DNA of 10,777 nt, from assembly GCA_001823105.1 (NCBI GenBank), contig MHTO01000010.1, forward strand, positions 1 to 10,777. The letters run 5' to 3'. A program made the position numbers and the translations under genes. The notes beneath the pieces are model-generated. The model was not told where the DNA came from. It did no database searches and saw only the letters and a list, made by a program, of their open reading frames with translations. Source of the DNA: Candidatus Wildermuthbacteria bacterium GWA2_46_15 (GTDB lineage: Bacteria > Patescibacteriota > Minisyncoccia > Minisyncoccales > GWA2-46-15). Of this stretch, positions 4,459 through 10,105 are shown in pieces; positions within the stretch are counted from its first letter, which is position 1, and every line of letters starts with the position of its first letter.

Positions 4459-7047
4459 ATGAAGAAGAAAAAACCAATCCGCTCCGCCAGTCGGCGGACG
4501 GCGGAGAAAAAGATAATCCAGGGAGAAAAGGCCGGTTTTGACATTGGCCAGGTTGAATCGCGGGAAATCGTCGAAGAGATGAAGGATTCCTACATTGACT
4601 ATGCCATGTCGGTGATTGTCTCGCGGGCCCTGCCGGATATTCGCGACGGCTTAAAGCCCGTCCAGCGTAAAATTCTTTTTACCATGAAAGAAGAGGGTTT
4701 GACGGCCGGGGCCAGGTTTCGCAAATCAGCGACCGTCGTCGGCTCCGCGTTGGGCCGCTACCACCCGCACAGCGACGTGGCCGTCTATGATGCCATAGTG
4801 AGAATGGCGCAGGATTTTTCTCTCCGTTATCCCCTGATCCAGGGCCAGGGCAATTTCGGCAGTGTCGATGGGGACGAAGCCGCGGCAATGAGATACACGG
4901 AGTCTCGGCTTTCGAAAGTGGGGGAAAAAATGCTCGAGGACATCGACAAAGACACGGTGGATTTCATCGATAATTACGACGGCACCCGAAAAGAGCCGAG
5001 TGTTCTGCCCTCGCCTTTGCCCCAATTGCTTTTGAACGGGTCTCTGGGCATTGCCGTGGGCATGGCCACCAACATGCCGCCGCATAACTTGACCGAAGTT
5101 TGTGACGCTCTCGCCTACTTGATTGATCATCCCAAGGCGGATACCCAAGACCTTTTCCAATTTATCAAGGGGCCAGATTTCCCGACGGGAGGCCAGATTT
5201 TTAATTTGAAGGAAATCATCGCCGCCTATTCCCAGGGCAAGGGGCCGGTTTTGATGCGTGGCAAGGCCGAAATCGTTGAGCAAGAGAAAAGCGGCCGTTT
5301 CCAGATCATCATTTCCGAAATCCCCTTCCAGGTTCAAAAATCGACCCTGATTGAGCGATTGGCCAGCCTGGTTTCAGAAAAGAAGATTGAGGGCATCCGG
5401 GACATCCGTGACGAGTCAGATAAAGAAGGGCTGAGAATCGTCATCGATCTGCAAAAAGAGGCCTATCCGCAAAAGATTTTGAACTATCTTTACAAATTTA
5501 CCGATCTGCAAAAGACTTTTCATATCAACCTTTTGGCTTTAATTGACGGCCTCCAGCCCAAGGTTTTGTCTCTGGCGGAGCTTTTAAGCTATTTTTTGCT
5601 CCACCGCCGCGAAGTGGTTTTTCGGAGAACCAAATATGATTTGGAAAAGGCCCAGCAACGAGCCCACATTTTAGAGGGTTTGCATAAATGTTTGGCCAAC
5701 ATCGACGAGGTCATCCGGATCATCAAGAATTCGGCGAGCCGCCCGGAGGCGGAAAAGAATTTGATGAAGCGCTTCAAACTAAGCTCGATTCAAGCCAATG
5801 CCATTCTCGAGACAAAATTAGCCGCTCTGGCTAAACTGGAGAGAAAGAAAATCGAAGAAGAGTTAAAAGCCCTGCAACTTAGAATTAAGGAACTGACCGT
5901 TATTTTTAAGAGTCCGGAAAGAATTAAGGGAGTGGTCAAGAAGGAGCTGGCGGAGATTAAAGAAAGGTTTGGCGACGAAAGGAGAACCAAGGTGGTGGTT
6001 CGGGAAATCGAAGAAATTGCCGAAGCCGATTTGATCCCTCACGAAGAAACCATCATCACCCTCACCCGCGGCGGTTATATCAAGAGAATTAATCCTTCGG
6101 TCTATAAACTGCAGAAACGAGGCGGCAAGGGCATTCTGGGAATGAAAACCATGCAGGAAGACATTGTTGATCATTTTGTTTCCGGAATGACTCACGACGA
6201 CCTGTTTTTCTTTACCGATTCGGGTAAGGTTTTTTGCACCAAGGTTTTTGAAATTCCTGAAGGAACCCGGGTGGCGCGGGGTCGGGGCCTGCTCAATTTC
6301 TTAGAGATTTCTTCTCAGGACAAGGTTCTTTCTTTGATTGCCTCGAGCAAGAAAGATCAAGAACAATATCGTTATCTGGTCATGGTGACCCGGAACGGTA
6401 TCATTAAGAAAACCGCCATTGACGCCTTTGCTAATGTCAGGAAATCAGGCCTGATTGCCATGACCCTGAAAAAGGGAGATACTTTAAGAAAGGTCGCCAA
6501 GAGCACGGGCGAGGATGAAATTATCATTGTCACCCGAAAGGCCCAAGCCATCCATTTTAAAGAAAAAGATCTGAGGGAAATGGGGCGCCCGGCCTCGGGC
6601 ATCCGGGGAATCAGATTAAAGAAGGGAGATGAGGTAGTGGGCATGACCGTCATACAAACGAAAAATCCAAAATCCAACCCTTCGACAGGCTCAGGATTGT
6701 CCCGAGCAACGTCGAGGGACAAAATCCAAAATCCAAAAAACGAAGAAAAACAATACCTTCTGATTATTACCGAGAACGGCTATGGCAAGAGAAGCGAAGT
6801 CAATGATTATCGAATACAAAAGAGAGGCGGGAGCGGGATCAAGGCGGGAAAAATCACGTCCAAGACCGGCGAGATCATGGCCGCCAAAGTCCTTTCTGAC
6901 GAAGAAGACCTGATTGTTATCTCTCAAAAAGGCCAGGTGATTAGAGCGGTGATTGCCTCGGTTCCGAAATTATCCCGGGCCACTCAGGGAGTCAGAATCA
7001 TGAAGCTGGGAGAAGGAGATAAGGTGGCCTCGGCGGCGTGCATCTGA
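4459..7047 (+). CDS. gyrA: DNA gyrase subunit A
   Basis: Type IIA topoisomerase subunit that cuts and rejoins DNA and, with GyrB, introduces negative supercoils. The 862-residue protein is full length. Seen in order: a lysine-rich N-terminal extension (1-30), the winged-helix/tower core from EEMKDSYIDYAMSVIVSRALPD (39-60), catalytic tyrosine Y146 in AAAMRYTESR, a coiled-coil region about 390-505, and the C-terminal DNA-wrapping beta-pinwheel from about 520. The GyrA box is QKRGGKG (552-558), close to canonical QRRGGKG, supporting gyrase over topoisomerase IV; a second QKRGGSG occurs at 787-793. Two oddities: at the quinolone-contact site the E. coli G81 and S83 equivalents are S105 and V107 (HPHSDVAVYD), with D111 kept; and residues about 734-765 are a repeat-derived insertion between pinwheel blades. 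gyrB is not in the window. Start ATG at 4459 has no Shine-Dalgarno. It ends in TGA, showing standard stop usage. Confidence 0.96.
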   Translation: MKKKKPIRSASRRTAEKKIIQGEKAGFDIGQVESREIVEEMKDSYIDYAMSVIVSRALPDIRDGLKPVQRKILFTMKEEGLTAGARFRKSATVVGSALGRYHPHSDVAVYDAIVRMAQDFSLRYPLIQGQGNFGSVDGDEAAAMRYTESRLSKVGEKMLEDIDKDTVDFIDNYDGTRKEPSVLPSPLPQLLLNGSLGIAVGMATNMPPHNLTEVCDALAYLIDHPKADTQDLFQFIKGPDFPTGGQIFNLKEIIAAYSQGKGPVLMRGKAEIVEQEKSGRFQIIISEIPFQVQKSTLIERLASLVSEKKIEGIRDIRDESDKEGLRIVIDLQKEAYPQKILNYLYKFTDLQKTFHINLLALIDGLQPKVLSLAELLSYFLLHRREVVFRRTKYDLEKAQQRAHILEGLHKCLANIDEVIRIIKNSASRPEAEKNLMKRFKLSSIQANAILETKLAALAKLERKKIEEELKALQLRIKELTVIFKSPERIKGVVKKELAEIKERFGDERRTKVVVREIEEIAEADLIPHEETIITLTRGGYIKRINPSVYKLQKRGGKGILGMKTMQEDIVDHFVSGMTHDDLFFFTDSGKVFCTKVFEIPEGTRVARGRGLLNFLEISSQDKVLSLIASSKKDQEQYRYLVMVTRNGIIKKTAIDAFANVRKSGLIAMTLKKGDTLRKVAKSTGEDEIIIVTRKAQAIHFKEKDLREMGRPASGIRGIRLKKGDEVVGMTVIQTKNPKSNPSTGSGLSRATSRDKIQNPKNEEKQYLLIITENGYGKRSEVNDYRIQKRGGSGIKAGKITSKTGEIMAAKVLSDEEDLIVISQKGQVIRAVIASVPKLSRATQGVRIMKLGEGDKVASAACI
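4483..4498. repeat. CCGCC-N4-GGCGG palindrome in gyrA N-terminal extension
   Basis: Inverted repeat TCCGCC-AGTC-GGCGGA (6-bp stem, 4-base loop), followed by a further CGGCGG. It encodes part of SASRRTAEK at residues 9-17 of GyrA, upstream of the conserved core. It shares arm sequence and loop length with the hairpin at 4020-4033 in the gene upstream, so the two are probably copies of one repeat family. Confidence 0.55.
6662..6736. repeat. In-frame repeat element inside gyrA C-terminal domain
   Basis: Two identical 16-base copies of AAAATCCAAAATCCAA (6662-6677 and 6721-6736) flank a 43-base imperfect palindrome (6678-6720). In it GCTCAGGA (6689-6696) pairs with TCCCGAGC (6700-6707) around a TTG loop with one mismatch, and outside that CCCTTCGAC pairs with GTCGAGGG with one bulged T. 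The total is 75 bases, exactly 25 codons, so the gyrA frame is kept. The encoded stretch is low-complexity and hydrophilic (Asn, Ser, Lys, Pro, Gly rich) and falls between conserved VVGMTVIQ and YLLIITENGYGKR. I infer insertion of a dispersed repeat with duplicated or recruited flanks. Confidence 0.8.
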
Positions 7048-7053
7048 AAAATT

Positions 7054-7575
7054 ATGGATTTTCTTAATCCGGAACAAGTCTTAAACCAGATAGAATTGCG
7101 CGAAGATATGATGGCGGCGGACTTTGGCTGTGGCGTCGGGGGTTGGGCTATTCCCCTGGCCAAGAAATTAAAAACGGGCAAGGTTTATGCAATTGATATC
7201 CAGGCCGAGGCTTTGGCGGCCCTCAGAATAAAAATGGAAATGGGCAAGATGAATAATATCCGGCCCATCCGGGCCGATCTGGAAATGGGCTTGGGCTCTT
7301 CGGTTCAGAACAATCTGCTCGACTTGGTTTTGCTGACCAATCTTTTGTTTCAGGCTCAGGACAAAAATCAGATCATCGCCGAGGCCAAAAGAGTTTTACG
7401 GCCCGGCGGCCGGTTGCTGGTGACTGACTGGAAGACGGATTCGTCCTTTGGTCCCCAGGAGAACCGGATTTCTCTTAAAGAGGCCAGTGAGATGATTGAA
7501 GAGCGGGGCTTCAAATTGGAAAAGGAACTAGCCGTGGGTAAATATCATTGGGGCTTGCTTTTTACTAAAATCTAG
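7054..7575 (+). CDS. Class I SAM-dependent methyltransferase, substrate unknown
   Basis: Cytoplasmic methyltransferase of 173 residues with a Rossmann-like SAM-binding fold. Motif I is ADFGCGVGGW (22-31), with the acidic residue after strand 2 probably D48 (VYAIDIQ), motif II around LLDLVLLTNLLF (103-114), and the LRPGGRLLVTDWK segment (about 134-146) typical of UbiE/Methyltransf_11 proteins. It is compact, with no extra substrate domain, so I cannot say whether it methylates a small molecule, RNA or protein. It starts 6 bases after the gyrA stop and ends 3 bases before the first pilin-like gene, so it sits in the same transcript. No Shine-Dalgarno is visible. Confidence 0.85.
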   Translation: MDFLNPEQVLNQIELREDMMAADFGCGVGGWAIPLAKKLKTGKVYAIDIQAEALAALRIKMEMGKMNNIRPIRADLEMGLGSSVQNNLLDLVLLTNLLFQAQDKNQIIAEAKRVLRPGGRLLVTDWKTDSSFGPQENRISLKEASEMIEERGFKLEKELAVGKYHWGLLFTKI

Positions 7576-7578
7576 TTT

Positions 7579-7971
7579 ATGCTAGCCTATATGAGGTCAA
7601 TTTCGAGCGAAGCGAAAAACAAGGTTCTGCCGAGCGAAGCAAGGCAGGTTCTTATTCTTCTTCTTTTGATCCTTGGTTTCGGCCTACCCCTTCTGGCGGG
7701 AGCCCAGATTGTCATTGATAACCCGCTGAGATATGCCAGCATTCAGGAATTGATCGACGCCGTCATCAAGTTCATCTTTTTGATCGCTTTAGTCGTCTCT
7801 CCTCTAATGATTGTCATTGGCGCCTTTTATCTCATGACGGCCGCCGGCGATCCGGGCCGAGTTAAAACAGCCAAGACTATTTTTCTTTATACGGCCATCG
7901 GACTGTTTGTCATTTTTTTGGCTCGTGGCTTGGTGGCTTTGATCCGATCGGCCATGGGCGTAACGCCATAG
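7579..7971 (+). CDS. Type IV secretion pilin-like two-helix membrane protein
   Basis: A 130-residue protein with a signal-peptide-like hydrophobic stretch (about 23-40, ending LLAGAQ, possible cleavage near 42) and two further membrane helices (about 62-88 and 100-124). The loop TAAGDPGRVKTAKTIFLYTAIGL (88-110) matches the next gene's SSGDAAKVKEGRDKIMYAAIGL, showing that they are paralogs. This plan (signal peptide, two helices with a short polar turn) is that of VirB2/TrbC-type pilins, and such proteins are frequent in CPR bacteria, where they are annotated as T4SS pilin-like; actual assembly is not shown. The first about 22 residues are odd, with SSEAK and PSEAR encoded by two repeat hairpins, so the ancestral start may have been downstream. 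An ATG at 7591 is an alternative. No other secretion genes are present in the window. Confidence 0.75.
   Translation: MLAYMRSISSEAKNKVLPSEARQVLILLLLILGFGLPLLAGAQIVIDNPLRYASIQELIDAVIKFIFLIALVVSPLMIVIGAFYLMTAAGDPGRVKTAKTIFLYTAIGLFVIFLARGLVALIRSAMGVTP
7601..7647. repeat. Two hairpins sharing a GAGCGAAGC core
   Basis: Two stem-loops lie in frame at the N-terminus of the first pilin-like gene. The first is TTTCG-AGCGAAG-CGAAA (7601-7617); the second is CTGCC-GAGCGAAGCAA-GGCAG (7627-7647). They share the nonamer GAGCGAAGC (7605-7613 and 7632-7640), while the arms differ but remain complementary. They encode SEAK and PSEAR. Arms that covary around a fixed core are a sign of selected or template-driven structure. 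Confidence 0.65.
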
Positions 7972-8046
7972 TAATTTTAAGATTAACAATCTAAAGGTCG
8001 ACGAGTAGTTTCAAATCAGCTTTCGAGATGACAAGAAAACAAAATA

Positions 8047-8484
8047 ATGAAAAAAATCCTTTTTATTCTGCTTTTTGCCAGTTTGATTATGCCGATGGTG
8101 AGCCTGGCCCAAAGCGCTCCAGAAGATTGCTGCAAGATTAGAAAGAATATTACCATTGACGGCACGCCTTGCGCCAGCGGTACGGTTGTCGGACCGACGG
8201 GCGGAACCTGCACCCTGGGAATTAACTGCGTTACCGAAAAATGGGGCCTTTTTTGCGCCATGAACACCATCTATGCCATTACTGACTGGGCCTTTCTTTT
8301 CCTGGTTCTGATCGTGATTTTACTGGTTATTTGGGGTGCCTTCAGTATTATGGTGTCGTCGGGCGATGCCGCGAAGGTGAAAGAAGGCCGAGACAAAATC
8401 ATGTACGCGGCCATTGGCCTTTTGGTGGCCCTGGTTTCTCGGGCGGTGCCGTCGATTGTTAAGGCAATCCTGGGCTACACCTAG
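8047..8484 (+). CDS. Pilin-like two-helix membrane protein with Cys-rich ectodomain
   Basis: Paralog of the preceding pilin-like gene, 145 residues. It has a good signal peptide (MKKILFILLFASLIMPMVSLAQ, probable cleavage after about residue 21), then a 50-residue segment with six cysteines (28, 29, 42, 55, 61, 70), then two membrane helices (about 80-104 and 119-140) joined by a polar turn SSGDAAKVKEGRDK shared with the upstream paralog. The cysteine segment would be extracytoplasmic and could form three disulfides. The ATG at 8047 follows a 75-base gap in which I see no clear promoter or terminator. The gene is followed by a strong hairpin terminator, so it closes the rightward block. By analogy with VirB2/TrbC-type pilins a surface or secretion role is likely, but the partner genes are not here. 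Confidence 0.78.
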   Translation: MKKILFILLFASLIMPMVSLAQSAPEDCCKIRKNITIDGTPCASGTVVGPTGGTCTLGINCVTEKWGLFCAMNTIYAITDWAFLFLVLIVILLVIWGAFSIMVSSGDAAKVKEGRDKIMYAAIGLLVALVSRAVPSIVKAILGYT

Positions 8485-8506
8485 AGTGCGGTTTGCTTTG
8501 TAAACA

Positions 8507-8542
8507 AAAACAAAGACAGCGATTTCCCGCTGTCTTTGTTTT
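8507..8542 (+). terminator. Strong intrinsic terminator after the pilin-like genes
   Basis: Perfect 15-bp stem: AAAACAAAGACAGCG (8507-8521), loop ATTTCC (8522-8527), then the exact complement (8528-8542) ending TTTGTTTT. It lies 22 bases after the pilin stop codon. The A-rich left arm and T-rich right arm would let it work in both directions. Confidence 0.85.
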
Positions 8543-8551
8543 GTTCTGGAC

Positions 8552-8579
8552 TTGATTTTGGAATCAATCAGGCTAGAAT
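8552..8579 (+). promoter_or_regulatory. Predicted promoter of tRNA-Leu
   Basis: TTGATT (8552-8557) and TAGAAT (8574-8579) are spaced by 16 bases. The predicted start around 8586 falls a few bases before the mature tRNA 5' end at 8590. TTGATT-TTGG-AATCAA is also a small inverted repeat. Confidence 0.65.
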
Positions 8580-8589
8580 AGCAGGTAGC

Positions 8590-8671
8590 GCGGACGTGGT
8601 GAAACCGGGAAACACGCAAGATTTAGGATCTTGTGCCGCAAGGCTTGTGGGTTCGACTCCCACCGTCCGCA
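8590..8671 (+). tRNA. tRNA-Leu(UAG), CCA not encoded
   Basis: Type II tRNA on the plus strand with a long variable arm. Acceptor GCGGACG/CGTCCGC, anticodon stem CAAGA/TCTTG, loop TTTAGGA, anticodon UAG at 8624-8626 reading CUA and, by wobble, other CUN codons. The variable arm TGCC-GCAA-GGCT forms a short stem, as expected for leucine, and the T arm is TGTGGG-TTCGACT-CCCAC. Discriminator A is at 8671, followed by CAA rather than CCA. It has its own promoter and a terminator, so it is a single-gene transcript. Confidence 0.95.
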
Positions 8672-8676
8672 CAACT

Positions 8677-8705
8677 AAAAACTCCGCCTTCTGAGCGGAG
8701 TTTTT
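8677..8705. terminator. Bidirectional terminator between tRNA-Leu and hsp20
   Basis: Perfect 11-bp stem AAAAACTCCGC (8677-8687) / GCGGAGTTTTT (8695-8705) with a 7-base loop. T-tracts are present on both strands, fitting its position between a rightward tRNA and the leftward valS-prsW-hsp20 block. Confidence 0.88.
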
Positions 8706-8717
8706 GCTTACCCATCT

Positions 8718-9371
8718 TTACCTGATCATCAGCTTGGTCACCTTTTCCTTCTGGATCCGGGGTATTCTAATCGTGAGGATGCCGTCTTTCAGGGTTGCCT
8801 CGGCCCGGGAAGCATCAACTTCTGAGGGCAGGACAAACTGTCTCGAGAAAGAACCCCAGTGACATTCCTGGATAAGGTAATCATCTTTTTCCACCGTTTC
8901 TATTTTCTCGCGATTGCCCCTGATCTGAACCATGCCGTTTTCAATCGTGACTTCAAGATTCTCTGGTTTCACTCCGCCGATGGTTGAATCAATGACCACC
9001 TCCCCGTCGGTTTGGTAAACATCAATCGAGAGTTGTCCTTCGGTCTTGGATGAATCTTCTTGTGGCGCGGGTTTTTTCCTTTCGGTTTTCTCAACCGTAT
9101 TTTTTTCAATTTTCGTTGGCATCTCTTCTGTTTCTTCTTCTTCCTCTGGTTCTATCTCAACTTTCTTTTCAGTTTTGAATTGGTGTTCGGGTTCTTTTTC
9201 TTCTGGGTCTTCTTCTGGTTGAGATACTTTTAATATTGGTTTGATGACCTTTCTCGCCGGTTTTTGTGAAACCGGTTTCTTTTCTTTGACGGGGTGGTCT
9301 CCTCGAGTCTGAGCCCCGGAGTCGAAAACCTGATCTTGACTGCCGATTAACTTTTCGAAAAACGAAGCCAT
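8718..9371 (-). CDS. Hsp20/alpha-crystallin small heat-shock protein with charged tail
   Basis: ATP-independent chaperone that holds unfolding proteins. The 217-residue product has an alpha-crystallin domain at about 113-217, beginning QLSIDVYQTDGEVVIDSTI, continuing through GVKPENLEVTIENGMVQIRGNR, the YLIQECHWGSFSRQFVLP segment (165-182), and ending ATLKDGILTIRIPR (192-205), the family's A-x-x-x-(N/D)-G-(V/I)-L signature. The first 110 residues are a Glu/Lys/Pro-rich, probably disordered segment with a run of glutamates near 75-83; typical Hsp20 N-terminal arms are about half that length. The C-terminal IxI-type motif is IRI in IRIPR or weak. It starts 23 bases after prsW and ends just before the shared terminator, so it is the last gene of the valS-prsW-hsp20 block. 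It starts at ATG 9371 with no Shine-Dalgarno; the MASFFEKLIG beginning supports this start. Confidence 0.9.
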   Translation of the reverse strand: MASFFEKLIGSQDQVFDSGAQTRGDHPVKEKKPVSQKPARKVIKPILKVSQPEEDPEEKEPEHQFKTEKKVEIEPEEEEETEEMPTKIEKNTVEKTERKKPAPQEDSSKTEGQLSIDVYQTDGEVVIDSTIGGVKPENLEVTIENGMVQIRGNREKIETVEKDDYLIQECHWGSFSRQFVLPSEVDASRAEATLKDGILTIRIPRIQKEKVTKLMIR

Positions 9372-9394
9372 GTGAGTAAAGTTAATTATTTTAG

Positions 9395-10105
9395 CTATTG
9401 AATCTCGCAGATGCCCTTCATCTCTCTCAGTTTTCTGAAACCCAGAGAAAGAACCAGGGCTAAATTAGTTAAAATGAGGACGGGGATTAAAAACCGAACA
9501 TTCCCCTCAATTACCATTATAGAAAAATTATAGAGACCATGCAAGAAAATCGCCAGGGTAAAACCGATGAGAGCCAGTCTAATTTTCATTTTTGGCTGGT
9601 ACAAAGCCAGAGCCAGGAAGATTCCCAGAGTGCCGGAGGCCAGGGCGTGAAGAAAGGTGGCCGAAACAAAGCGGAAGAGACTGATGGCGATCGTCCGGGC
9701 CGGAGAAAGAGTGAGCAATCCCGGGCCAACTATGGCCAGGATATTTTCTGAGGCGGCAAAGCCCAGGGACGAAATGATGAGGTAAAGAGGCAGGTCGGTC
9801 GGCTCGTCAAAATGTGAGCTTTTTAAAATCTTATCTTTAACCACCCAATATTTCAAAACCTCTTCGACCAAAGCGACGCCCAGGAAAAGCACGAAAGTTG
9901 TTTTCCAGATGGATGGTTCCCAGAAACTCAAAGTATCAAAGATGCCGAACTGAATCAGGGCGGCCGGGAAAACGGCCAGAGAGCCATAGATAAAAATTTT
10001 GACGACTTGGCGGTTGTCTTCAGGATGAACGTCTTTGCGTAAAAAATACAAAAGCCAAATGATGCTCGGAGCTAAGCCAAAGAATATAAGAAGAAGATAA
10101 TTCAT
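9395..10105 (-). CDS. PrsW-family intramembrane protease
   Basis: Polytopic membrane protein of 236 residues, about seven or eight hydrophobic helices. The diagnostic PrsW pattern is present: EE-x-x-K (E81, E82, K85 in VALVEEVLKY), the acidic HFDEPTD turn (98-104) followed by LGFAASEN (114-121) with E120, H153 in SATFLHALASG and H189 in FLHGLYN. In PrsW these glutamates and histidines are proposed to bind the catalytic metal; B. subtilis PrsW makes a first cut in an anti-sigma factor, but no sigma or anti-sigma gene is in this window, so the substrate is unknown. Its ATG (10105) directly abuts the valS stop TAA (10106-10108), with no gap, implying coupled translation. It is followed after 23 bases by hsp20. 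Confidence 0.85.
   Translation of the reverse strand: MNYLLLIFFGLAPSIIWLLYFLRKDVHPEDNRQVVKIFIYGSLAVFPAALIQFGIFDTLSFWEPSIWKTTFVLFLGVALVEEVLKYWVVKDKILKSSHFDEPTDLPLYLIISSLGFAASENILAIVGPGLLTLSPARTIAISLFRFVSATFLHALASGTLGIFLALALYQPKMKIRLALIGFTLAIFLHGLYNFSIMVIEGNVRFLIPVLILTNLALVLSLGFRKLREMKGICEIQ

Noticed and set aside
4726..5337. 203-codon open frame on the minus strand inside gyrA
   Set aside because: It lies opposite the conserved catalytic core of GyrA and its product is His/Arg-rich without recognisable motifs; long antisense frames are expected opposite this codon usage.
5739..5752. A third CCGCC-N4-GGCGG hairpin in the gyrA coiled-coil region
   Set aside because: The encoded SRPEAEKN segment matches the usual length of this conserved GyrA stretch, so there is no insertion; it may be chance in GC-rich codons.
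7045..7047. Possible recoded TGA (glycine) as in Gracilibacteria or Absconditabacteria
   Set aside because: TGA ends gyrA exactly at the expected protein end, and no gene needs TGA to be read through.
7972..8046. Small inverted repeat TTTAAGATT/AATCTAAA and a TTTCGAGATGAC stretch between the pilin-like genes
   Set aside because: The hairpin is short with no T-run, and the second stretch only loosely recalls the other repeats; I see no convincing promoter or terminator here.
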